Below are positions 26,301 through 34,629 of a DNA stretch of 64,000 bases, in pieces. Under the pieces are notes generated by a model. That model was given only the letters and a program-made list of their open reading frames with translations, made no database searches and had not been told where the DNA came from. Made by a program: the position numbers and the translations under genes. Source of the DNA: Comamonadaceae bacterium (GTDB taxonomy: Bacteria > Pseudomonadota > Gammaproteobacteria > Burkholderiales > Burkholderiaceae_C); NCBI GenBank assembly GCA_947447985.1, contig CANFLX010000002.1:62001-126000 (forward strand). Reading direction: 5' to 3'. The stretch's first letter is position 1. Each line of letters opens with the position of its first letter.

Positions 26301-27224
26301 TCACTTCAAATAATTGAACAGCGACAGCTGCGAAATTTTGGAAAAACTGGCTTGGGCAGCCTGCATCGCGGTCAACTGCAGATTCATTTTGCTGATGGCA
26401 CCCGCATAGTCCACGTCCTCGGACGAGGAAAGTGCGGTTTTCAGCGTGAGCTTGGTATCGGTCAAGATGGAACTTTGCTGGTCCAGAACATTGAGGTTGG
26501 TGCCCACGTCCGCCTGGGCCAGTGTCACACCTTCGCTGAGTTTGTCGACTTCTTCGAGGCCACGCTGCACATTGCTGGCGTTGTAGGTTTTGACACTGCC
26601 AATCAGGTCGTCCAGCGCCTGGAAAAAACCGATACCCTGGCTGCTGCCGTCGTCTGTCGGTCGCACCACGCGTACAAAGGCACTCGGACCTGGGCGGTTC
26701 ATGGCGGTTGTTGTCCGTTCCCCCACCGCGATTTCGGTTCTTGCCTGGTCGCCCTGGTAGCTGACAGTGCCGTCCGCTCCGGTTTGAAACGCGGGCGTCT
26801 TGGTCTTGCTGCCGGAAAAAATATAGTTTCCGTTGGTGTCCTGGCTATTGGCCAAACTCAGCAGCTGGTCGCGCATGGCCTGCATTTCATTGGCAATGGC
26901 TTTACGCGACGCGGGGTCCAAGGTGTCATTGGCCGCCATGATGGTCAGCTCCTTGATTTTCACCAGGGCGTTGTTGGCGTTGCCCAGCGTGGAATCCTCC
27001 AGGCTCAAACGCGTCTGCGCCGTAGAAATATTGCTCGCAAAGCTGTCTTGGCGTCCGATGATGGACTTGAGCCGGCTGATCGCGGCCGACTGGTCAGGCG
27101 CATCACTGGGTTGGAGAACTTGCTTTTGGCTGGCGATTTGGGCCTGTGACCGTGTGAGCTCATTTTGCAAGTTGCTCATTTGGGTGCTGGCGCGGTCAAA
27201 CAGCAAGCCGGTAGAAATTTGCAT
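26301..27224 (-). CDS. flgL: Hook-filament junction protein FlgL (HAP3)
   Basis: 307 aa, normal length. Flagellin-like N-terminus (MQISTGLLFDRASTQMSNLQNEL, IASQKQVLQPSDAP) and C-terminus (LQLTAMQAAQASFSKISQLSLFNYL). It connects the hook through FlgK to the flagellin filament. It starts 16 bases after flgK and belongs to the flg operon. Confidence 0.96.
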   Translation of the reverse strand: MQISTGLLFDRASTQMSNLQNELTRSQAQIASQKQVLQPSDAPDQSAAISRLKSIIGRQDSFASNISTAQTRLSLEDSTLGNANNALVKIKELTIMAANDTLDPASRKAIANEMQAMRDQLLSLANSQDTNGNYIFSGSKTKTPAFQTGADGTVSYQGDQARTEIAVGERTTTAMNRPGPSAFVRVVRPTDDGSSQGIGFFQALDDLIGSVKTYNASNVQRGLEEVDKLSEGVTLAQADVGTNLNVLDQQSSILTDTKLTLKTALSSSEDVDYAGAISKMNLQLTAMQAAQASFSKISQLSLFNYLK

Positions 27225-27240
27225 GACAGTTCCCTAGGAA

Positions 27241-30200
27241 TTAGCGTATCTGCAGCACGCTGTCGAACAGTTGGCTGGCCACCTGAAGAGCTTTGGCCGC
27301 AGCCTGGTAAGCCTGCTGGTATCGAATCAAATCGCCAGCCTCTTTGTCCAGGCTCACTCCTGCGACCTGGTCGTGTGAGGTGATCGCCTGGTCATGCACG
27401 ACAGACAGCGCAGTTTGTGAAATCGTGGCCTGGTGGGCAATATTGCCCATCTCATTGACATGATCAATGTAGGCGTTCGACAAGGTTTTGCTGCCCACGA
27501 CGGCCTTGCTCTCCAAGGCGTTCAAAGAGAGGATATTTTCGTTATTGCCGACCCCGTCACTGTTGCCGTCCATGGTGAACACGTCACCTTGCTTGGGTGG
27601 CGACGTCAGGGAAAGTTGCAAGCCTTGGAAACTGATCGCAGGGCTGAGCGCGTTGGGGTCTAGCGTTCGCTCAGCCACCACCGTATTGGTGGCCGTGTCG
27701 GTAATCAGGTAGTGCGTGTCTGACAGGAACTCCACCTTCATCGGGTTGGCACGCAGCGCTTGGCGTTGGTCTATGGGCGCACCCGTGTAACTGGCAGAAA
27801 CGCTGGCGGCACCTGGGCTGCCGGTGACCAACACAATCAGGTCGTCTTTGGCCTGGCCGGAAATATAAGCGCCGGTGCGAAAGCCCAGATTCGACAGATC
27901 CGTGGGACTGCCCGCGCTGCCAAAGCCGAGTTGGATCGGTTTGGTAATGGGCGCGCCATTGGCATCCGTCAAAGGCTGGGTCAGGCTCAGCATGCCCCGG
28001 TAAACGCCGCCTGTGATACCCAGCGCGTTGGGCGACCCGGTGTTGACCAGGTTGCTAATCGACATGTTTTCACCCTCATGGCCCGCTGCATTCATCAGCA
28101 CCAGCTGGCCGTCGGTGGTGATGCTTGCCGTGACATGGCTGGTCGGGGCGGCATTGATTGCATTCACCAGGTCGATGGGTCTGGCGGGTCTGGGCATGCC
28201 GGTGGTATTGATCTCCACCCCGTTGAGCACCAGGGATGCGGTCGACAGGTTGAGCTGTTTTTGATCGACCCGGATCTCATTGGATGCACGCGCCTGCACA
28301 CCGGTTTGCGGTGCCACGCTGTTGATCCAGTTGGCAACCGTGACCGCATCGTTCACCGGCCCCGGTAGCGCTGGCAGAGGCACGCCATCGAGCGTCAGGG
28401 TATGGTCGGCGATACCGTCTTCAATGGCTTGTACCCGCGCGCCTTGCAACACTGCAGCAAACGGCTTGGTTCCTGAAATCTGGTCTTTGCTGTCGTACAC
28501 CGGTTGCAATTGCACACTGGCTTGTGCGCCGTAAAAAACGTCCATTCCCTTGTAGGTGAGGGCGGTGCCTGCCCCAAAGGTAACCCCCCCGCGGGTCGCA
28601 CTGGCCAAACCAGGGCGCGCCGGCGAGGTAGGCATGGTGGTCAGTACCAGCCGGGTCGGGTCGTTGGGGTCCAGGGCAATGTCGGTGATACCCGCCGCTA
28701 TCGCAGGGTTTGTGCCTTCGCCAAAACCCATGCCACCGCTGACCGCACTGGGTAGCGGCGCGCGTGTTGGCCACACGGGGTTGGTGGTGAGTACCAACTT
28801 GCTGATGTCGTTGGGGTCCCGCGCAATGTCTGTGATACCGGCAGCAATCACCGCAGGATTGCTTAACAGGCTGGCCTTGGTCGCAACGATCGCAGCAGCA
28901 GCTTGGGCGGCAGTGAAATGCAGGCCAATGCCCGGGACGGGCACACCGAAAAAGCTTGTCGGACCCGTACTGATGCCAGTGATTTGTACCGATTGGAGGG
29001 GGTTGCCCAAGAGGCTGGCTTTTTGGGCAACGATGGCAGCGGCCGTATCTGCCGCCGTCGTACCTGCGCCAACGCCGGAAATCGGCAGTCCTAAGAAGCT
29101 CACCGCGCCGGTGGCCGTACCACTGATTTGCACCGACTGCTTGGCGTCATTCAGGTAGGCGTCGCTGTAGCTTGCACCAGCGGCGAAGCCGTTGTCCAGT
29201 GTCAATACGCTGCCTTGCAATGCGGCATTGCCGGACATGGACTGTCCCACCAGTTGTCTGCCGTCACGGGTGAGTACCTGGATCTGCTGACCTGGCTGAA
29301 AGGTGTCCAAATAGATGCTGACGTCCTGCATGCCACTGGGAATGGTGGCGACCGCGGTGGCCGGAATGCTGTTAGACACCACAACGGTTTTGGCAGCACT
29401 TGGGTGCTCGTTGTTGACCAACGCAGTGCTCAAAGCAGGTGGGCCCGAACTGGAGTCCGATGCGGGGTCCACATAGGCCAAGCTGGCTTGAGCCACACTT
29501 GTATTGTTGGCATCCTTCATCACCCTGAACTGCGCTGCCGCAGCGATGAGCAGGGGATCATCCAATGCAACGGTCACCGCGGCAGCGGCGTTGCTCGCTT
29601 TGGGGTCTATGGCAAACAGCGCCTTGCCGGGCTTGCCATAGGCGTCTATGCCTTGTTCATGGATGGCGTTCGTCTGGTTCACAAAGGTTCGCGCCAGGTC
29701 GTCCAGGGAACTTTGGGAGTTGACCAAGACCTGAGAGCGAAAAGCCATCAGGCCAGACAGCGTGCCACTGGTAATGCCCGCCAATGTCGTGGCCTTGCCG
29801 TAGGGGTCTAAGACCAAAGAGGCTTTTTCCTGGGACGCTGAGTTGTAGTCTGCGCCAATGGGTGTGACGGTCGTGCCGGTTACCACAACGTCTTGGGTGA
29901 TCGTCGGACCCAGGCTTACCGTGACCCTGCCGTTGGCGGTAAAGGCGGTGTTGACATGCGCGAGGGTGGAGAGCTTTTGTAGCAACAAATCACGCTGGTC
30001 TAGCAAATCAGGCGGCTGTGCTGCTTCTGTGATTTGCTTGGTGAGCTGTGCATTGACCACGCCAAGCTGCTTGGTGAGCGTGTTTATTTGTGATACGGCA
30101 TCGTCCACGGCGCTGCGTGTTTCGCTGTCGATCAAACTAAGTTGCTGCGACAACTGACCAAACCGCTGCGCCACGCCCTGTGCATCCCGCAAAAAACTGC

Positions 30201-30591
30201 TGCGAAGCACCGTAGACGAGGTGTCGGCTGACAAGGCGCGGGCCGATGAAAAAAACTGGTCAAAGGCAGTGTTGAGGCCCATCGTTTGGCCACCCATCAC
30301 GTCCACCACGCGGTTTGCGTAGTTGACCATGGGGCCTTGCGCGGAGTAGTCGCTGTTGGTGTTGCGCAAGTTCGACGACACAAAGGCATCGTACTGGCGC
30401 TTGACATTGTTGATCGCCACGCCTGAGCCCAAGAACAGGCCCCCCGTCTTGGTCACCGGCAATGCGGCGAGTGCGACGTCTTGACGCGAATAGCCCTCGG
30501 TGGATACGTTGGCGATGTTGTTACTAACGGTCGACAGCGCGTTTTGGTAGGCCGCAACGGCGTTGCCGGCAATGCCTGCTATGTCGCTCAT
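27241..30591 (-). CDS. flgK: Hook-filament junction protein FlgK (HAP1), greatly enlarged
   Basis: 1116 aa; most FlgK proteins are 550-700. The N-terminus (GNAVAAYQNALSTVSNNIANVSTEGYSRQ) and C-terminus (DKEAGDLIRYQQAYQAAAKALQVASQLFDSVL) are typical. Residues 485-675 hold two or more copies of a module with VQISGTATGAVSFLG, DTAAAIVAQKASLL, AGITDIALDPNDPTRLVLTT and SATRGGVTFGAG. The same module occurs in FlgE of this locus. FlgK joins hook to filament. The ATG overlaps the flgJ stop by four bases. Confidence 0.94.
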   Translation of the reverse strand: MSDIAGIAGNAVAAYQNALSTVSNNIANVSTEGYSRQDVALAALPVTKTGGLFLGSGVAINNVKRQYDAFVSSNLRNTNSDYSAQGPMVNYANRVVDVMGGQTMGLNTAFDQFFSSARALSADTSSTVLRSSFLRDAQGVAQRFGQLSQQLSLIDSETRSAVDDAVSQINTLTKQLGVVNAQLTKQITEAAQPPDLLDQRDLLLQKLSTLAHVNTAFTANGRVTVSLGPTITQDVVVTGTTVTPIGADYNSASQEKASLVLDPYGKATTLAGITSGTLSGLMAFRSQVLVNSQSSLDDLARTFVNQTNAIHEQGIDAYGKPGKALFAIDPKASNAAAAVTVALDDPLLIAAAAQFRVMKDANNTSVAQASLAYVDPASDSSSGPPALSTALVNNEHPSAAKTVVVSNSIPATAVATIPSGMQDVSIYLDTFQPGQQIQVLTRDGRQLVGQSMSGNAALQGSVLTLDNGFAAGASYSDAYLNDAKQSVQISGTATGAVSFLGLPISGVGAGTTAADTAAAIVAQKASLLGNPLQSVQITGISTGPTSFFGVPVPGIGLHFTAAQAAAAIVATKASLLSNPAVIAAGITDIARDPNDISKLVLTTNPVWPTRAPLPSAVSGGMGFGEGTNPAIAAGITDIALDPNDPTRLVLTTMPTSPARPGLASATRGGVTFGAGTALTYKGMDVFYGAQASVQLQPVYDSKDQISGTKPFAAVLQGARVQAIEDGIADHTLTLDGVPLPALPGPVNDAVTVANWINSVAPQTGVQARASNEIRVDQKQLNLSTASLVLNGVEINTTGMPRPARPIDLVNAINAAPTSHVTASITTDGQLVLMNAAGHEGENMSISNLVNTGSPNALGITGGVYRGMLSLTQPLTDANGAPITKPIQLGFGSAGSPTDLSNLGFRTGAYISGQAKDDLIVLVTGSPGAASVSASYTGAPIDQRQALRANPMKVEFLSDTHYLITDTATNTVVAERTLDPNALSPAISFQGLQLSLTSPPKQGDVFTMDGNSDGVGNNENILSLNALESKAVVGSKTLSNAYIDHVNEMGNIAHQATISQTALSVVHDQAITSHDQVAGVSLDKEAGDLIRYQQAYQAAAKALQVASQLFDSVLQIR
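28566..29139 (-). repeat. FlgK copy of a module shared with FlgE
   Basis: Encodes FlgK residues 485-675: repeated ATGAVSFLG / TGPTSFFGV strands and two ITDIAxDPNDxxxLVLTT segments. Related to FlgE residues 435-640. Confidence 0.75.
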
Positions 30592-31133
30592 GGAGCGTCT
30601 CCTTCAGGCTGTGTGGGGTCGGTCTGCAGGGGCAGGTCGCGCTGTGTCAATGGAATCGGTCCACCCACGCGGGGCAGGGGGGCCAGGGGCTGGGCCACGG
30701 GCGTCAAGGACATGGGTTTTGCTGGCTCAGGCAGCAAAGACATGGGCTTGGGTTTGAGATTGCGTGCCTCGAGCAGTGCTGCGGTGCTGGGCTGCGGCGC
30801 ACTGGTGTCGGGCATGTGCTTGACCAGCATGTCCGCCAACCCCAAAGAACTGCGTTTGGCCATGGCCATCGACACTTCTTTGTCAAACATGGCCTCGAAG
30901 GTGTCTTTGCCTGCGGACTCCACCAAATCGCTTTTGGGCGTGGCGTCGCGCATGGACTTCATCATCATCTGCAAAAACATGGCCTCAAACTGCTGGGCCG
31001 TTTCGCGGGTTGCGGCTTTGGCGTCCGCGTGCGCTTTTCCCTTGAGCTTGCCCAGGCCCCCGAAATCGAGGTAAGACCCGCTCACATCCGCGTTGGCGGG
31101 TGCAGGCAGAGGGGCGTTGTTGTTGATGTCCAT
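30588..31133 (-). CDS. flgJ: Rod-capping protein FlgJ, rod domain only
   Basis: 181 aa. The Rod-binding domain is clear (QQFEAMFLQMMMKSMRDATPKSDLVESAGKDTFEAMFDKEVSMAMAKR). After it comes only a Pro/Leu-rich tail; the C-terminal peptidoglycan hydrolase domain of about 150 residues found in enteric and many betaproteobacterial FlgJ is missing. It would cap the growing rod, while another enzyme must open the cell wall; the LysM/SLT gene at 39933-41144 is the obvious candidate. It sits between flgI and flgK in standard order. Confidence 0.9.
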   Translation of the reverse strand: MDINNNAPLPAPANADVSGSYLDFGGLGKLKGKAHADAKAATRETAQQFEAMFLQMMMKSMRDATPKSDLVESAGKDTFEAMFDKEVSMAMAKRSSLGLADMLVKHMPDTSAPQPSTAALLEARNLKPKPMSLLPEPAKPMSLTPVAQPLAPLPRVGGPIPLTQRDLPLQTDPTQPEGDAP

Positions 31134-31158
31134 GGCAGCAGCAGTGCGAAGTCTTGCC

Positions 31159-32295
31159 TTAAATCACCAGCAACTCGGCGCGCAGGCTGCCGGAGCTCTT
31201 CAGGGCTTCCAAGATCGCAATCAGGGCCGAGGGTGTGGCGCCAACCTGGTTCACCGCGTCCACGATCTGGCGCAAATCCACGCCAGGTTGGAACAAGAAC
31301 ATGGGCTTGTCGGGCTCGCTGACTTTGACGTCTGCGTTTTGAACTTCTTTGGTCGTGCCGTTGGACAGCATGCCGGGTTGTGAGACTTCGTTGGTCATGG
31401 CGACCGACACGCTGATGGTGCCGTGGCTGACCGCGGCCGCCGTCACGCGCACGTTGCGGCTGATGACCACCGTGCCCGTGCGGGCGTTGACCACCACGCG
31501 TGCGGGGGGCTCGCCGGGTTGCACGTCGATGTTTTCAATCATGCTCATGAAGGACACGCGCTGGCTGCTGTCCATGGGAGCACGCACAAAGATAGAAACG
31601 CTGTCGAGTGCTGTGGCCACCTCGCCACCAAACTTGGTGTTGATGGCCTGGATGATGCTGGATGCGGTAGTGAAGTCGCCATCGCGCAGGTTCAAGAGCA
31701 CGTTGTCCGATTTGTCAAAGGAGTTTTCGACCGTTTTTTCGACGGTGGCGCCGCTTGGAATGCGGGCTGCAGTGGTCACACCCGTGAGGACTTTGGAGCC
31801 CGCAGCACCCACGTCCACGCTGGTGGACGACAAAGAGCCTTGGGCCAGCGCGTAAATTTGTCCGTCCACGCCGCGCAAACTGGTCAGCAGCAAAGTACCG
31901 CCACGCAGGTTGGTGGCCTTGCCGATGGCAGACACATTGATGTCAATGCGCTGACCGGGCTTGGCCATGCCTGGCAGGTCGGCGGTGATCATCACGGCCG
32001 CCACGTTTTTGAGGTCGATCTTGCCGCCGCTGGTGGCCGCTTCGTAGTCGGTCAGCGGGTTTTCCTGGTTCACGCCCATGCGGTTGAGCAGGGTTTTCAT
32101 GCTCTGGGTGGTGAACGACAAATCCGAGCCATCACCCGTGCCTTGCAGGCCCACCACCAGGCCGTAACCGATCAGCTGGTTGCCACGCATGGCGGCCATG
32201 GTGGTCAGGTCTTTGATGCGGTCGGCGTGCGCCAGCGTGAATGGCAGCACCCACAGCAAAGCCGCCAGGGGCAGAGTGCAGAAGAATTTTTTCAT
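31159..32295 (-). CDS. flgI: Flagellar P-ring protein FlgI
   Basis: 378 aa, normal length. A Sec signal peptide (residues 1-24, ending FTLAHA) precedes the mature start DRIKDLTTMAAMRGNQLIGYGLVVGL, the family signature. It forms the periplasmic P ring around the rod in the peptidoglycan. Needs FlgA as chaperone; flgA is at 41285. Confidence 0.98.
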   Translation of the reverse strand: MKKFFCTLPLAALLWVLPFTLAHADRIKDLTTMAAMRGNQLIGYGLVVGLQGTGDGSDLSFTTQSMKTLLNRMGVNQENPLTDYEAATSGGKIDLKNVAAVMITADLPGMAKPGQRIDINVSAIGKATNLRGGTLLLTSLRGVDGQIYALAQGSLSSTSVDVGAAGSKVLTGVTTAARIPSGATVEKTVENSFDKSDNVLLNLRDGDFTTASSIIQAINTKFGGEVATALDSVSIFVRAPMDSSQRVSFMSMIENIDVQPGEPPARVVVNARTGTVVISRNVRVTAAAVSHGTISVSVAMTNEVSQPGMLSNGTTKEVQNADVKVSEPDKPMFLFQPGVDLRQIVDAVNQVGATPSALIAILEALKSSGSLRAELLVI

Positions 32296-32315
32296 GGGGG
32301 TGCTCTCAAGAGGCC

Positions 32316-32972
32316 TTAGAACGGCCAGAGTTTCAGCAAACCGCTGGTGGCCCAGCCAGCGCGACTGGCCGCCGCCATATCGCCCGTACCCCGGTAGGTG
32401 ATTTGGGCGTTGGCCAGACGGCGCGATTGCACGGTGTTGTTGGGTGCGATGTCGTCAGGGCGTACGACGCCCGCGACTTGAATAATCTCGGCGCCTTCGG
32501 TGAGGGCGAGTTGTTTCTCGCCGCGCAGCACCAGGTTGCCATTGGCCATGACGTCAATCACCGACACAGCGACAGAACCCGTCAGGCTGGCCGTTTGGTC
32601 AGCGGTGCCGGTGCCTTCACTCTTGATGGTGCCGCCCAGCAGGTTGGCGCCTGACAGCAGGCCGCCCCCCATGCCCGCAGGCACCACGTCGTTGCTCGAG
32701 GTGCGCTTGACCACGCCGCTTTGCGTACGACCCGCTTGCGTCGATTCGTTCAGCAAAACGGTAATCACATCGCCCACCTGGAAGCCCCGACCGCGGCCAA
32801 AGAAGGACTCGCTTTGGGCGCCGTTGTAAATGGCACCCGTGGCCACTTGCGGCGCAGTCTGTGCCACGGGGTACACCGGGCGGAAGCCTTCGGAGTGCGT
32901 GATCGGCTCGCGAGGCAAGACTGAGCAGGCGCTCAATGCCAAGGCGGCGAGGGCCATCAAAACATGTTTCAT
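32316..32972 (-). CDS. flgH: Flagellar L-ring lipoprotein FlgH
   Basis: 218 aa from the ATG at 32972. A lipoprotein signal ends LALSACS. The conserved GAIYNGAQSESFFGRGRGFQVGDVITVLLNE and VLRGEKQLALTEGAE and the C-terminal LANAQITYRGTGDM are typical. It forms the outer-membrane L ring. A TTG four codons upstream (32984) directly follows the flgG stop but would add MAHS before the signal, so the ATG is preferred. Confidence 0.96.
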   Translation of the reverse strand: MKHVLMALAALALSACSVLPREPITHSEGFRPVYPVAQTAPQVATGAIYNGAQSESFFGRGRGFQVGDVITVLLNESTQAGRTQSGVVKRTSSNDVVPAGMGGGLLSGANLLGGTIKSEGTGTADQTASLTGSVAVSVIDVMANGNLVLRGEKQLALTEGAEIIQVAGVVRPDDIAPNNTVQSRRLANAQITYRGTGDMAAASRAGWATSGLLKLWPF

Positions 32973-32984
32973 CGAGTGGGCCAA

Positions 32985-33770
32985 TTACATGTTCTGGTTG
33001 ATGTACTTCAGCATGCCGTCGACGGCAGAGATGGCCTTGGAGTTGATCTCGTAGGCGCGCTGCGTCTCAATCATGTTGACCATTTCTTCAACCACATTGA
33101 CGTTGGAAGCTTCCAGCGTGCCTTGCATCAGGGTGCCTGCGCCGGCGGTGCCTGGGGGAACGACCTGCGGTACGCCGCTGGCGGGGGTTTGCAACATGAT
33201 GTTTTGGCCTGCAGCCTGCAAACCGGCGGGGTTCAGAAAGCGGGCGATCAGCACTTGTCCCAGCGTTTGCTGTCCAGCGCCGCCTTGCAATTCAACCGAT
33301 ACGGTACCGTCGCGACCAATGGTCACGCTGGCAGCGGTCGGAGGGATCGTGATGGGCGGCTGCAAAGGCGCGCCATTGGAGGTCACCAACTGTCCGGTTG
33401 ACGACACCTTGAAGCTGCCATCGCGCGTGTAAGCCGTGGTGCCATTGGCCTGCAGAATCTGAAAATGCCCGTCGCCCGCGATCGCCAGATCGAGCGGATT
33501 CTGGCTGTTGATCATGTTGCCCTGCTGGTTCAGCTTTTCGGTGGCGACCACGCGCACACCGGTACCCAGCATCAAGCCGGTCGGTGCCTGGGTGGTCGCA
33601 CCCGTCTGGCCGCCCGCCTGGCGCACGTTTTGGTACAGCAAGTCTTCAAAAACCGCGCGATCGCGCTTGAAGCCCGTGGTGTTCACGTTGGCCAAGTTAT
33701 TGGAAATCACATTCATGCGCGTCTGCTGCGCGTCGAGGCCTGTTTTGGCCACCCACATTGATGCGTCCAT
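32985..33770 (-). CDS. flgG: Distal rod protein FlgG
   Basis: 261 aa, the family length. N-terminal SMWVAKTGLDAQQTRMNVISNNLANVNTTGFKR, a central GDGHFQI/YTRDGSF domain and C-terminal SNVNVVEEMVNMIETQRAYEINSKAI. It builds the distal rod. A sigma54-type promoter lies in the 62-base gap before it (33807-33822), which could give flgG-flgH-flgI-flgJ-flgK-flgL extra expression. Confidence 0.98.
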   Translation of the reverse strand: MDASMWVAKTGLDAQQTRMNVISNNLANVNTTGFKRDRAVFEDLLYQNVRQAGGQTGATTQAPTGLMLGTGVRVVATEKLNQQGNMINSQNPLDLAIAGDGHFQILQANGTTAYTRDGSFKVSSTGQLVTSNGAPLQPPITIPPTAASVTIGRDGTVSVELQGGAGQQTLGQVLIARFLNPAGLQAAGQNIMLQTPASGVPQVVPPGTAGAGTLMQGTLEASNVNVVEEMVNMIETQRAYEINSKAISAVDGMLKYINQNM

Positions 33771-33806
33771 TGACTGCTCCAGTGTTCGTTAAGTTACAAG
33801 GCTATA

Positions 33807-33822
33807 AGCAAGGCGCGTGCCT
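33807..33822 (-). promoter_or_regulatory. Putative sigma54 promoter of flgG
   Basis: On the minus strand AGGCAC (33822-33817), five bases, TTGC (33811-33808). One mismatch in the -24 box. Start near 33796, 26 bases before the flgG ATG. Confidence 0.55.
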
Positions 33823-33832
33823 AGAAAAACCG

Positions 33833-34597
33833 TCAGCTGGCTTTCATCATGGTTGCACCAGATTCGTCACAAGTCTTGCTTTCTTTAATCAGGTTGACTT
33901 GCTGCTCAAACGAGCGGCTCTGGTCCATGAGCTTGACCATGATGGACAAGGCGTTGACGTTGCTGCCCTCCAAGGCGCCCGCCGTGAGGTTGGGTGGAAC
34001 AGGTCCGGGCGTAATGTCCGTGCCCGGCTTGGCGCCAGAGACGGCAAACAAGCCGTCTTCGCGCCGCTGCAGCGGGGTCTGGCTGGCGTCGCGCATCAAG
34101 AGCGCGCCGATTTGCAGGGGCGGGGTGTTGGTCGGCTGTGCCGGGTCGCTGCCAAATACGGTGCCATCCGAGCGGATCGTGACCCGTACCCCGGGCGGCA
34201 CGGTGAGCGCACCGCCATTTTGGCTGCGTACCAAGACGCCGGCGCCCGTCTCTAGCGCGCCGTTGGCATTGACGCGCAGGTCGCCCCGGCGCGTGAAGGC
34301 CAGGTTTCCGTCGGCCGCAGTCACGCCGAGCACCGTGCTGCCGCTCAGGGCGACGTCCAGGTCGTTGCCGGTGGCAACCACCGGGCCGGCCTTCATGCTG
34401 ATGTAGTCCTCGGAAAAAGTTTGCGGCTGGTAGCGGCTCTTCATGCCCGCGCCCTCGACCGCGACCGTGCGCATCGCCGCCTCAAAGCTGCGTTTGAAGC
34501 CGGTGGTGGTGACGTTGGCCAGTTCATTGACCGACATCTGCCGGCCCACCGTCTGTTCGTTCATTGCCACTGCGGCGTTAAAGGCCAAGCGATCCAT
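33833..34597 (-). CDS. flgF: Proximal rod protein FlgF
   Basis: 254 aa. N-terminal AMNEQTVGRQMSVNELANVTTTGFKR and a C-terminal SNVNALSIMVKLMDQSRSFEQQVNLIK are those of FlgF/FlgG-type rod proteins. Gene order (after flgE, before flgG) assigns FlgF. It builds part of the proximal rod. Confidence 0.95.
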   Translation of the reverse strand: MDRLAFNAAVAMNEQTVGRQMSVNELANVTTTGFKRSFEAAMRTVAVEGAGMKSRYQPQTFSEDYISMKAGPVVATGNDLDVALSGSTVLGVTAADGNLAFTRRGDLRVNANGALETGAGVLVRSQNGGALTVPPGVRVTIRSDGTVFGSDPAQPTNTPPLQIGALLMRDASQTPLQRREDGLFAVSGAKPGTDITPGPVPPNLTAGALEGSNVNALSIMVKLMDQSRSFEQQVNLIKESKTCDESGATMMKAS

Positions 34598-34629
34598 GGT
34601 CGGGGCTCCTTAAGGTGCTAGCGCCGGGC